A program made the position numbers and the translations under genes. The notes under the pieces were generated by a model. That model saw nothing but the letters and a program-made list of their open reading frames with translations, searched no databases and had not been told where the DNA came from. Shown piece after piece: positions 1-7,133 of a DNA stretch of 64,000 nucleotides. The first letter of the stretch is position 1. Every line of letters starts with the position of its first letter. Source of the DNA: Serratia sp. DD3 (GTDB lineage: Bacteria; Pseudomonadota; Gammaproteobacteria; Enterobacterales; Enterobacteriaceae); contig NZ_AYKS02000067.1 in NCBI RefSeq assembly GCF_000496755.2, forward strand, positions 1 through 64,000, given 5' to 3'.

Positions 1-315
1 CCGGCTAAACCGGTGCAGTGGCTGACGGATAACGGTTCAGCGTACACCGCGCATGACACAAGGAAGTTCGCCAGAGAGTTGAATCTGGAACCGTGTACAA
101 CAGCAGTAAGTAGCCCGCAAAGTAACGGAATGGCAGAGCGGTTCGTGAAAACGATGAAGGAAGACTACATCGCGTTCATGCCAAAACCGAATGTGAGAAC
201 GGCACTGCAGAATCTTGCGGCGGCGTTCAATCATTACAATGAAAGTCATCCGCATAGTGCGTTGGGATATCACTCCCCGAGAGAATACCGACGCCAGCGG
301 GCATCGTTAACTTAA
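1..315 (+). CDS. IS3-family transposase OrfB, C-terminal part (DDE integrase core)
   Basis: The frame is open from base 1 and reads [15 protein letters not shown], so the start codon is outside the window. The visible part is the C-terminal third of an rve-type integrase core. The second catalytic aspartate lies in WLTDNGSAY. The catalytic glutamate lies in the [14 protein letters not shown] block, 35 residues after it as in the DD(35)E pattern. The tail [19 protein letters not shown] is typical of IS2-group OrfB. The protein would cut and join IS ends during copy-out transposition. Nothing visible is broken, but whether the element is complete depends on sequence to the left. Confidence 0.9.
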   Translation, partial: PAKPVQWLTDNGSAYTAHDTRKFARELNLEPCTTAVSSPQSNGMAERFVKTMKEDYIAFMPKPNVRTALQNLAAAFNHYNESHPHSALGYHSPREYRRQRASLT

Positions 316-352
316 GATACAAAAGCTGTCTGGAGATGGCGGGTCAAGAACA
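1..352 (+). mobile_element. Right end of an IS3-family (IS2-like) insertion sequence, cut by the window start
   Basis: The window opens inside an IS3-family transposase frame, which stops at 315. A putative right terminal repeat follows at 327-352. It begins TGTCTGGAGATGGCGGG and ends in CA. Both the spacing and the bases resemble the IS2 right end as I remember it, where TGTCTGGA is followed by about 18 bases ending in CA. The left end and any target-site duplication lie outside the window, so completeness cannot be judged. The exact end at 352 is inference. Confidence 0.75.
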
Positions 353-688
353 GTATTTTAAAATGCTCTATCTGGGGTGTTCTACATTCCAACGTCATTT
401 TTCCGATGTATGGTATCGCTAATTTTTAATATGTTAGCGAATCAGACTTCAACATCGATACTGGCAGCAACGACAAGGCGAGCTTGCTGAATGGGTACCC
501 CGGCAGATTTGTTGCTCCCTCACGGTCACATGGCTGATCATGCCGCGGGCTTCTCATCATTGCGGTCTATTTGCATATGCTGATATTGGTGCAATGTGAC
601 TTAAATCAAAAAATGATCTCAGAAACGATTTACTATTGAACAGGGTCTATTATTGATTATGTTCAATTACGTTTAGACGAGGAGTGCT
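353..688. other. Gene-free stretch between the IS end and the orphan ORF
   Basis: I see no convincing gene here. A small hairpin (TCGCTAA and TTAGCGA arms) lies near 416-443. The last part is AT-rich and should hold the promoter of the ORF at 692. I cannot assign a clear -35/-10 pair. Confidence 0.4.
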
Positions 689-691
689 GTG

Positions 692-994
692 ATGCCATGG
701 GGTCATGAAATTCAACAGGCAATTAATTTGTTAGAGGGATGTCAGCACCATAATGCAGACCATCTTCCTTGTCCTGCTAGGGGCGACCAGCCAGGAGCAG
801 TGGGTACCTGCGCAGAAAAAATCATGCCGCTGATCATCTTGATTAATGCCTTCGCTGATGTACTGCCGCAGCATCAGGAATTACATCGTGTAGGTATGAA
901 GCTGGAGGAGAAGGGGTTGATTAAGAAACTGGAGTCGGGGGAGAGTTATAGCCAAAATGCGTTGAATTATTTGAGTGCTTTGGTTGAGTCTTAG
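692..994 (+). CDS. Small hypothetical protein (100 aa), unknown function
   Basis: I do not recognise this protein. A GTG (689) and an ATG (692) stand side by side. The Shine-Dalgarno GACGAGGAG at 676-684 is better spaced for the ATG, so 692 is chosen. The protein is soluble-looking, with no signal peptide. It has two Cys in the first third (GCQHHNADHLPCPARGD), a hydrophobic middle (IMPLIILINAFADVL) and a helical, charged C-terminus. It stands alone between the IS end and a convergent M20 hydrolase. A good ribosome site and a clean ORF favour a real gene. The position next to an IS end leaves open that it is a remnant or a strain-specific gene. Confidence 0.5.
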   Translation: MPWGHEIQQAINLLEGCQHHNADHLPCPARGDQPGAVGTCAEKIMPLIILINAFADVLPQHQELHRVGMKLEEKGLIKKLESGESYSQNALNYLSALVES

Positions 995-1093
995 GCCGCT
1001 AGCTATAGATCTTGATGATGCAATTAAAAGTCAAGAATATCAATTATTCGAGTAGAAACCCAAGGCCTCGTCTTGCATAAACAGCAATCGTTG

Positions 1094-1126
1094 CGTCGTC
1101 ATTTCTCGGTAGCGTGAATGACGACG
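1094..1126. terminator. Hairpin between the orphan ORF and the M20 hydrolase
   Basis: A perfect 10-bp inverted repeat, CGTCGTCATT (1094-1103) and AATGACGACG (1117-1126), with a 13-nt loop, sits just past the stop codon of the convergent M20 gene. There is no T-run on either strand, so it may protect the 3' end rather than act as a classic intrinsic terminator. Confidence 0.4.
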
Positions 1127-1132
1127 GCATGA

Positions 1133-2332
1133 TCATGGTATTTCATTAACAGCGGCTGCGGTCAGATTACCGGTTTGCTGTGCCAATTGTAGATAGTAAC
1201 GTACCCCGGCAATTAGCGCCCGTTCGTCAGGTGAGAAGCAGGCGTTATGTAGTGCCGCATTATTAGCTCCCGCTTCGCCGACACCGAGCCAGGCAAAACA
1301 GACTGGGGCAATCTGCTGATATTCTGAAAAATCCTCTCCCACTGACATGGGTAAGGCGGCTAGGTGAAATGCCTCTGCCCCCAATGCCAGGCGAGCTGCA
1401 CGACCTGCCAACTCGCAAAGTTGCGGATCGTTATTGATGGCGCTGTAATCCCACTCATCGAAGCGGATATCGCACTTACAGCGATAAGCCTGTGCGGTGG
1501 AATGACAAATACGGGTCATTGCAGTGCGCAGATGCTCGCGGACCTGCGGCGTGAAACTGCGGGTCGTTCCACACAGGCTGGCGCTATCGGGTAGGCGAGC
1601 CGTAGAGCCATCACCACATAACAGGCTACACAGAGAAACGACGGCGGCGTCACGCGGGTCTATTTCACGCGCGACGATGCTCTGCAAAGCACCCACTACC
1701 GCAGCTGAGGCGACAATCGGGTCGATAGAGAGCTGTGGCATCGAGCTATGTCCCCCTCTGCCTGTAATTTCAATATGAAAAGTATCGCGGTTGGCAGTGG
1801 CAATGCCCGGTTTAATCTCGATCTGGCCACTGGGTAGATTTGGCTGCAGATGCAGGGCAAAGAACATCTGAGTTTGGTCCAAACAGCCAGAATCTACCAG
1901 CTCTTTGGCACCCCCCGGTGACATCTCCTCCCCACGTTGGAAGATAAAGATCACCTCACCAGCAAGTTGGTCTCTCAGTTGCGAAAGCAGCGCTGCGGCA
2001 CCCAGTAGCATGGCGCTGTGCCCATCGTGGCCGCAGGCGTGCATGACACCAGGTTGTTGTGAGTCAAAATCACGGTGGTTTTGTTCTACTACGGGTAAGG
2101 CATCGATATCAGCCCGCAAGGCAATGGTTGGCCCAGGGTGTTTGCCACGCAGATAAGCGACGACGCCTGTGGGGGCCGGTGTCGTAATATCTATGCCATC
2201 GAAAGTGGCCAGTTGTTCGATCAGATAACCGGTTGTCCAGTGTTCCTGGTGAGAGAGTTCTGGGTGACGATGCAAGTCACGGCGCCAACCAATTACCCTT
2301 TTTTCTGTTGCTTTCCAGTCAAGTGTCATCAT
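1133..2332 (-). CDS. M20 family metal-dependent amidohydrolase (N-acyl amino acid / hippurate hydrolase type)
   Basis: This is a 399-aa cytoplasmic protein of the HipO/AbgB/IAA-amino-acid hydrolase group of peptidase family M20D. These enzymes remove acyl groups from N-acyl amino acids, but the real substrate cannot be read from sequence. It opens with the family block WRRDLHRHPELSHQE. The metal-binding block MHACGHDGHSAMLLGAA lies near residue 97 and is followed by the FQRGEEMSPGGAKEL block with the catalytic Glu pair. The dimerisation insert starts around residue 185, and the late metal ligand block is MSVGEDFSEYQQ. The gene begins ATG-ATG. I use the first, although the ribosome site (AGG about 8 nt upstream) is weak. 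It is transcribed divergently from ryhB, with about 130 bp between the starts, so the two promoters share one short region. Confidence 0.88.
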   Translation of the reverse strand: MMTLDWKATEKRVIGWRRDLHRHPELSHQEHWTTGYLIEQLATFDGIDITTPAPTGVVAYLRGKHPGPTIALRADIDALPVVEQNHRDFDSQQPGVMHACGHDGHSAMLLGAAALLSQLRDQLAGEVIFIFQRGEEMSPGGAKELVDSGCLDQTQMFFALHLQPNLPSGQIEIKPGIATANRDTFHIEITGRGGHSSMPQLSIDPIVASAAVVGALQSIVAREIDPRDAAVVSLCSLLCGDGSTARLPDSASLCGTTRSFTPQVREHLRTAMTRICHSTAQAYRCKCDIRFDEWDYSAINNDPQLCELAGRAARLALGAEAFHLAALPMSVGEDFSEYQQIAPVCFAWLGVGEAGANNAALHNACFSPDERALIAGVRYYLQLAQQTGNLTAAAVNEIP

Positions 2333-2431
2333 GGTCTATACCTGATTAATCTCCCCGAACGGGGTTTCTTTTTCTCTAAAACCAGGGTCGTTCAACAGGA
2401 CAAATTTTTACGCCATAGCCAATAAAATCGC

Positions 2432-2460
2432 TTGCAAATACAAATGATAATCATTACTAT
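2432..2460 (+). promoter_or_regulatory. ryhB promoter with overlapping Fur box
   Basis: A -35 TTGCAA (2432-2437) and a -10 TACTAT (2455-2460) are 17 bp apart. Between them lies a perfect 13-bp palindrome, AATGATAATCATT (2443-2455), the core of a Fur box. Fur-Fe(II) bound there would block the promoter, as is established for E. coli ryhB. Confidence 0.8.
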
Positions 2461-2466
2461 CTTTGG

Positions 2467-2570
2467 TGTTCAGAGACAATATTACTGTCTGATACTGTCT
2501 TCCTGAATGCAAGGCATTGCTCACATTGCTTCCCGTGTTTACTTAGCCAGCCCAAGTGCTGGCTTTTTTT
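2467..2570 (+). ncRNA. ryhB: RyhB small regulatory RNA
   Basis: This RNA gene is about 104 nt long by inference from promoter and terminator. The highly conserved RyhB core GGCATTGCTCACATTGCTTC is present at 2512-2531, followed by ACTTAGCCAGCC and the intrinsic terminator (AGCCAGC, loop CCAAGT, GCTGGCT, then eight T) at 2545-2571. These blocks match E. coli RyhB as I recall it. The 5' part differs and is somewhat longer. RyhB pairs with mRNAs of iron-using proteins through Hfq and lowers their expression when iron is scarce. Its position fits E. coli, where it lies beyond yhhX/yhhW, although hicAB occupies the yhhX place here. The exact 5' end is an estimate. Confidence 0.88.
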
Positions 2571-2571
2571 T
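2545..2571 (+). terminator. Intrinsic terminator of ryhB
   Basis: A 7-bp stem (AGCCAGC/GCTGGCT) with a 6-nt loop is followed directly by a run of eight T. This is a textbook rho-independent terminator and also the Hfq-binding tail of the sRNA. It ends 7 bp before the stop codon of convergent hicB. Confidence 0.9.
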
Positions 2572-2577
2572 GATAAG

Positions 2578-3015
2578 CTATTTCACATTGAGCTCATGCC
2601 TTGCTGCTTCCGCTAAGAAGTGACTCCGATCACGGTAAGTTGCTTGATTATCCCGAATATAGTAATCAATGCGCTTAATGAGTACGTCAGGAAGTGCAAT
2701 ATTAATACGCTGTTGTTTTCCTTCAAAAGAGGATAAATCAACATCTATAACAAACCATGTATCGTAATCAAGATACTCAGGATTAGCAGAATAGAGCATA
2801 AACCCCCCATCCTTAATATCGCTAACTGAATGTTTTCCGCTTAATATCATATCCTCTACCGTCAGCAAGATAGCTTCTCTTGCCATGACTGCGATATCTT
2901 CCTGAGAATCAGCAGCCGAGAAACATCCATAATCATAAGCAGAAAATGCCGGAACAATCATACCGTATGCGGTTTTTTCATCTTTTGGTGTTTCTACACC
3001 TACTGAAAATAACAT
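2578..3015 (-). CDS. hicB: HicB family antitoxin
   Basis: This is the antitoxin partner of HicA. It binds the toxin through the N-terminal degraded-RNase-H-like domain and the operon DNA through its C-terminal ribbon-helix-helix. The ATG at 3015 is chosen because GGAGG stands 6 nt upstream; the longer frame would begin with a TTG inside that ribosome site. The result is 145 residues. The N-terminal half ([21 protein letters not shown], then [13 protein letters not shown]) fits the HicB fold. The last about 45 residues ([22 protein letters not shown]...[13 protein letters not shown]) are a clear RHH domain. It follows hicA by 24 bp and is surely cotranscribed with it. Confidence 0.88.
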   Translation of the reverse strand: MLFSVGVETPKDEKTAYGMIVPAFSAYDYGCFSAADSQEDIAVMAREAILLTVEDMILSGKHSVSDIKDGGFMLYSANPEYLDYDTWFVIDVDLSSFEGKQQRINIALPDVLIKRIDYYIRDNQATYRDRSHFLAEAARHELNVK

Positions 3016-3039
3016 ATCAACCTCCAAAGTCGGCGGGGA

Positions 3040-3222
3040 TCAGATCCCCGCCATTTTTTTGATCGAGCTAACAGTGCCAAGAGGTAAGTCTTTTTTCGGG
3101 TGTGGAACAGGAAATGTTTTTCCTGTAATAGGCGACCACCATATTTGATGGCTCCCTCCATTATGCCGTTTAAGTTCACAACCAGCAGCCATTAGCTCTT
3201 TTATCAGGTCAGTAGATTTCAT
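3040..3222 (-). CDS. hicA: HicA family mRNA interferase toxin
   Basis: This is a 60-aa toxin of the HicA family (dsRBD-like fold) that cleaves mRNA and halts translation when not bound by HicB. The start at 3222 is set by a strong AGGAGG five nt upstream; a longer frame that begins inside the promoter is rejected. The protein begins MKSTDLIKELMAAGCELKRH. The catalytic histidine is in GGSHQIWW, and the C-terminus GTVSSIKKMAGI matches the family end. It lies first in the operon, upstream of hicB, the usual HicAB order. The pair sits between ryhB and yhhW, where E. coli carries yhhX, so it looks like an insertion into conserved synteny. Confidence 0.9.
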   Translation of the reverse strand: MKSTDLIKELMAAGCELKRHNGGSHQIWWSPITGKTFPVPHPKKDLPLGTVSSIKKMAGI

Positions 3223-3229
3223 GTTTCCT

Positions 3230-3294
3230 CCTAACCTAATAATCAATATACACACGCATACACACAATGCAAGTTGTACACGATTTTATCGTAC
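3230..3294 (-). promoter_or_regulatory. hicAB promoter with repeat-rich operator candidate
   Basis: On the minus strand, TTGCAT and TATATT are separated by 16 nt. That spacer is the tandem-like TGTGTGTATGCGTGTG, a likely HicB (RHH) operator. Just upstream is an imperfect palindrome, GTACGATAAAATCGTGTAC. Both are candidates for autorepression, which is known for HicAB systems. The assignment is inference. Confidence 0.5.
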
Positions 3295-3485
3295 TGAAAA
3301 GGGGTCAACAATGCATATTCTCTACAAACTTTGAGATAGCTCTAGCCACTTCATTGTTGGTTAACAAGCAGTTAACATTTTCCATCAAAACTAAATCTAA
3401 TTTTTTGAATGTATCTGTGCGATTTTTGCACTTTTATATTTCAATTCCAGCGCTATTCTATAGAAAATGTTACGGAGAGTTGAAT

Positions 3486-4181
3486 ATGATTTATTTACGT
3501 AAAGCAGCAGATCGCGGTCATGCTAATCATGGTTGGCTGGATAGTTGGCACACCTTTTCATTTGCCGACTATTATGACCCAAATTTTATGGGGTTTTCAG
3601 CGTTACGAGTGATCAATGAGGATGTGATCGATGCAGGCCAGGGGTTTGGCACTCACCCCCATAATGATATGGAGATCCTGACTTACGTACTGAGTGGTAC
3701 GATAGAGCACCAGGATAGTATGGGTAACAAAGAGCAGATTCATGCTGGCGAGTTTCAGGTGATGAGCGCGGGTACCGGTATCCGCCACTCAGAGTACAAT
3801 GCCAGCTCTGAAAACCCATTGCATCTCTACCAGGTCTGGATTATTCCCGATCAGACGGGGTTGCAACCACGTTATGAACAGCGCTTGTTCGATGAACCAC
3901 AGGGTCGACAATTAATCCTGTCGCCGGATGCGCGTGAGGGTTCACTGAAAGTCTTCCAGGATATGACATTGTCGCGCTGGCGGCTGAAAAAAGATCAGCA
4001 GTCAGCCTATTCAATGCCGGCTGAACGACGTGTTTGGGTCCAGGTAGTGTATGGCAATGTATCGATTAACGGCCAGCAAGCCGCTACCAGCGATGCGTTT
4101 GCAATATGGGACGAAACAACATTGTCGATTGATGCCGCTGAAGACAGTGAGATCCTGTTGTTTGATTTGCCACCCGTGTAA
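3486..4181 (+). CDS. yhhW: Pirin family protein (quercetin 2,3-dioxygenase type)
   Basis: This 231-aa bicupin is the same length as E. coli YhhW, which has quercetinase activity in vitro; its physiological substrate is unknown. The ATG at 3486 follows ACGGAGAG with good spacing. The open frame extends much further upstream, but that part is low-quality sequence running into the hicA promoter. It begins MIYLRKAADRGHANHGWLDSWHTFSFADYYDP. The metal-binding cupin motif GFGTHPHNDMEILTYVLSG is at about residue 55, with the further ligand region GTGIRHSEYN near residue 100. It converges with gntR. In E. coli yhhW and gntR point the same way, so one of them has been re-oriented here. Confidence 0.92.
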   Translation: MIYLRKAADRGHANHGWLDSWHTFSFADYYDPNFMGFSALRVINEDVIDAGQGFGTHPHNDMEILTYVLSGTIEHQDSMGNKEQIHAGEFQVMSAGTGIRHSEYNASSENPLHLYQVWIIPDQTGLQPRYEQRLFDEPQGRQLILSPDAREGSLKVFQDMTLSRWRLKKDQQSAYSMPAERRVWVQVVYGNVSINGQQAATSDAFAIWDETTLSIDAAEDSEILLFDLPPV

Positions 4182-4225
4182 TGGTAGGCGCGTGAGCGCA
4201 TTGAAGTAATAGCCTGGCGTTGAGC

Positions 4226-5221
4226 TTAGATGCTACCACCAGGAGCCACCGTGAAACCCACATCCACCATGCGGGGGGAGACGCTCTCTCCTCGCAGCCG
4301 GGCTAACAGGCGCTCCGCAGCAATTTTTCCCATTTGCTCACGGGGCGTCAGTACACTGGCCAGTTTGGGCATCATCACCTGACCGATATCATGCCCATGG
4401 AAACCGGCAATCGCCATATCTTGCGGAATTGACAACCCCTGACGTTGGCATTCAAATGCGGCACCGATAGCCAGGTCATCATTGGTACAAAAAATACTGT
4501 CGATCTGCGGATAGTCCCGCTGTGCTTCCCGTAGCATCTCACCCCCAGCAGAGTAAGAAGAGGAACGATCACTCATGATGCTGTAGGCTTCAAGGCCAGA
4601 TTCACGCATCGCTTGCTCGTAGCCTTGTTGCTTGATGATAGTCCGTTCATCTTGACGCGCGCCGAAGTACACCACATGACGATGACCGCGGACGATGATT
4701 TGCTGCGTCATCTGGCGTGCCGCTTCAAAGTTATTGAACCCTACTGCCAGATCGATGCAAGGTGAGACGCAGTCCATCAATTCCACCACTGGGACGCCTG
4801 CGACTTCGATCATCTTTAGGGTCCGGTCGGTATGGTGGCGTTCAGATAGAATCAGGCCATCAATATTATAAGAAAACAACGAGGTCAGGCGCTCTTCTTC
4901 CCGCTCAGGTAAATAGCCGTAGTGTGCCAGCATGGTCTGGTAGTTATGTGCATCAGTTACGCTCTCGATACCACGTAACACTTCAGCAAATACCTGGTTG
5001 GTTAATGAGGGGAGCAATACACCAATCGCACGGCTGGTGGCGTTGGAAAGAATATCTGGCGCTCGGTTGGGAATATAGCCAAGTTGGTCCAATGCGCGGG
5101 CAATTTTTTGCTGCAAAGCGGCAGAAACCTGATCGGGATGACGCAAATAACGGCTCACCGTCATTTTGGTCACACCAACCTGATCTGCAACATCTTGAAG
5201 CACTGGCCGTTTTTTCTTCAT
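4226..5221 (-). CDS. gntR: LacI-family repressor of gluconate utilisation, GntR
   Basis: This 331-aa protein is nearly collinear with E. coli GntR, the repressor of the GntI gluconate uptake and Entner-Doudoroff genes, released by gluconate. The start at MKKKRPVLQDVADQ is taken by that alignment; an ATG two codons upstream is possible. The N-terminal LacI HTH is VTKMTVSRYLRHPDQVSAALQQKI with the hinge ALDQLGYIPNRAPDILSN. The remainder is a periplasmic-binding-protein-like effector domain. The usual neighbours gntK and gntU are missing, and the gene is inverted relative to asd. It would therefore act in trans on distant genes, if its targets exist in this genome. Confidence 0.92.
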   Translation of the reverse strand: MKKKRPVLQDVADQVGVTKMTVSRYLRHPDQVSAALQQKIARALDQLGYIPNRAPDILSNATSRAIGVLLPSLTNQVFAEVLRGIESVTDAHNYQTMLAHYGYLPEREEERLTSLFSYNIDGLILSERHHTDRTLKMIEVAGVPVVELMDCVSPCIDLAVGFNNFEAARQMTQQIIVRGHRHVVYFGARQDERTIIKQQGYEQAMRESGLEAYSIMSDRSSSYSAGGEMLREAQRDYPQIDSIFCTNDDLAIGAAFECQRQGLSIPQDMAIAGFHGHDIGQVMMPKLASVLTPREQMGKIAAERLLARLRGESVSPRMVDVGFTVAPGGSI

Positions 5222-5606
5222 TATCAATGGACTGGCTAAACGTAAGTAGGGTATCAGTTTAGCAAAAAAAATGGTCTATCGGTACGTGGATGTCGCAGAC
5301 GGCATAAAAGCTGGTCTCCTTTTTGGGAGTCATGACTCTTGGACAGGGTTAAGCTGGGGATGATCATTAGCAGCATTACTTGGAAGCGCGGGTTTATCGA
5401 ATAAATTCACTTTGCGCCTGCGCCAACATTTTGTAAGGTGAATGACAGTAAATTTTATTCACAGAGTTGTTCGCGGCCAGCGCATGCAGTGCAAAGTACG
5501 GGCTGGCATGCTTCCTGCTGTTTGGATAACGCTGGGTATCATTCTATTTTTTGCTTTTCCCTGACAGGGGTTGAGCATAGTCATCCTCCAAGGCAGGACT
5601 GTAAAT
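5222..5606. other. Divergent intergenic region gntR-asd
   Basis: About 385 bp separate the divergent starts and should hold both promoters. I see no gene, no clear GntR operator and no riboswitch-like fold that I can defend. Two imperfect inverted repeats (CTGGTCTCCTTTTTGGGAG near 5311, GGCCAGC...GCTGGC near 5474-5504) are the only structures noted. Confidence 0.4.
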
Positions 5607-6710
5607 ATGAAAAACGTTGGTTTCGTTGGTTGGCGCGGCATGGTGGGTTCCGTACTTATGCAGCGCATGATGCAAGAGCGCGATTTTGATGCTATTCGCC
5701 CGGTATTTTTCTCCACTTCACAGCATGGTGATGCCGCTCCGGCATTCGGTGGTCAACAGGGTACGCTGCAAGATGCCTATGATGTGGAGGCATTAAGTGC
5801 ACTCGACATTATTATTACTTGCCAGGGGGGGGATTATACCAATCAAGTCTACCCGGAACTGCGTGCAATCGGCTGGCAAGGCTACTGGATCGATGCGGCT
5901 TCTTCACTGCGGATGAAAGATGATGCCATTATCATTCTTGACCCCGTTAACCATGAGGTGATTCAACAAGGGTTGAATCAAGGTATCAAAACCTTTGTGG
6001 GGGGAAACTGTACGGTCAGCCTGATGCTGATGTCGTTGGGCGGCCTGTTTGCCAATAATCTGGTGGATTGGGTCTCGGTGGCGACTTATCAGGCGGCATC
6101 TGGTGGTGGGGCGCGGCATATGCGTGAACTATTGACTCAGATGGGGATGTTACACGCAGATGTGGCAAAAGAGCTGCAGAACCCAGCCTCAGCAATCCTG
6201 GATATTGAACGCAAGGTGACGGAGGCAACTCGCTCCGGCAAATTACCGACCGATAATTTTGGTGTGCCTTTGGCGGGCAGCTTGATCCCGTGGATTGATA
6301 AGCAACTGGAGAATGGTCAGAGCCGTGAAGAGTGGAAAGGTCAGGCGGAAACCAACAAAATCCTCAATACCTCTAGCATTATCCCGGTTGATGGTCTGTG
6401 TGTGCGCGTTGGTGCACTGCGTTGCCATAGCCAGGCATTTACGCTGAAACTGAAGAAAGATGTCCCGCTGGCTGAAATTGAGCAATTGCTGGCGACCCAT
6501 AATGACTGGGTTCGGGTGATCCCGAATGATCGCGAACTGACGATGCGTGAACTGACACCAGCAGCGGTGACGGGCACACTGAATACACCGGTTGGCCGAC
6601 TGCGCAAACTGAACATGGGGCCGGAGTACCTTTCGGCGTTTACCGTTGGTGACCAGCTGTTGTGGGGGGCTGCGGAGCCGTTGCGCCGTATGCTGCGCAT
6701 TTTGCTATAA
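5607..6710 (+). CDS. asd: Aspartate-semialdehyde dehydrogenase
   Basis: This enzyme makes L-aspartate 4-semialdehyde from aspartyl phosphate with NADPH. It is the branch-point step to lysine, diaminopimelate, threonine and methionine, and is essential for the cell wall. The ATG at 5607 gives 367 residues, the same as E. coli; an in-frame start upstream is not needed. The Rossmann motif [13 protein letters not shown] is at residues 5-17, the catalytic cysteine C135 is in GGNCTVS, and the active-site histidine region is [12 protein letters not shown]. It lies directly before the glycogen operon but is separated from it by its own terminator. Confidence 0.97.
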   Translation: MKNVGFVGWRGMVGSVLMQRMMQERDFDAIRPVFFSTSQHGDAAPAFGGQQGTLQDAYDVEALSALDIIITCQGGDYTNQVYPELRAIGWQGYWIDAASSLRMKDDAIIILDPVNHEVIQQGLNQGIKTFVGGNCTVSLMLMSLGGLFANNLVDWVSVATYQAASGGGARHMRELLTQMGMLHADVAKELQNPASAILDIERKVTEATRSGKLPTDNFGVPLAGSLIPWIDKQLENGQSREEWKGQAETNKILNTSSIIPVDGLCVRVGALRCHSQAFTLKLKKDVPLAEIEQLLATHNDWVRVIPNDRELTMRELTPAAVTGTLNTPVGRLRKLNMGPEYLSAFTVGDQLLWGAAEPLRRMLRILL

Positions 6711-6749
6711 CGGTATTGAGTACCACTGGGTAGATAATAATCAATTTTA

Positions 6750-6787
6750 CGAGGGTTGTGTTCTTTCAACCCTCTAAACTCTTTTTT
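6750..6787 (+). terminator. Intrinsic terminator of asd
   Basis: GAGGGTTG and CAACCCTC pair around the loop TGTTCTTT, followed by TAAACTCTTTTTTT. Its place 40-75 bp past the asd stop separates asd from glgB. Confidence 0.8.
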
Positions 6788-7133
6788 TCCACTTTTCCAT
6801 TCGTGATAGCGCGTATGACGTTGGGCTGGTCGCTTCCCAAGCGCGGCTCACAGCATGAATTTCCCACACAAAAAAAATCCTTCATCTGGCGGCAATATTT
6901 TTGACGGATATTGTCTATGCTTAACGGGTTGGCAGATGACTTCTAAAATAATGTTGAAGTTTTGTCCGAAAAATAAGCATAAAAAGCGAAACTATGATTT
7001 GGCCGTGAATGGATTTATCAATAACCGACCGAAATCACGCTTTAAGTAGCAAATGAATTGCATGATAGACGTATTGGCTGCTTTTTAAACGTAGCTCCCA
7101 AAAAGTCATGCTGTTAAATAAAGGAAGAATAAC
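6788..7133 (+). other. Leader and promoter region of the glycogen operon
   Basis: This is 346 bp of AT-rich sequence before glgB. A 64-codon open frame at 6855-7049 has no good ribosome site and low-complexity, Lys/Asn-rich content, so I regard it as chance. The operon promoter must be here, but I cannot pick one with confidence. The glgB ribosome site AAGGAAGA is at 7121-7128. Confidence 0.45.

Noticed and set aside
3267..3485. N-terminal extension of the pirin frame
   Set aside because: The extension overlaps the hicA promoter; the ATG at 3486 has a good ribosome site and gives the E. coli YhhW length.
4762..5262. 166-codon plus-strand frame opposite gntR
   Set aside because: Shadow of the clearly coding gntR strand; no ribosome site or family match.
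5222..5606. Lysine riboswitch before asd
   Set aside because: No conserved riboswitch core or stem pattern could be recognised; enterobacterial lysine riboswitches sit before lysC.
6855..7049. 64-codon open frame between asd and glgB
   Set aside because: No ribosome site, low-complexity Lys/Asn-rich product, AT-rich leader position; likely chance.
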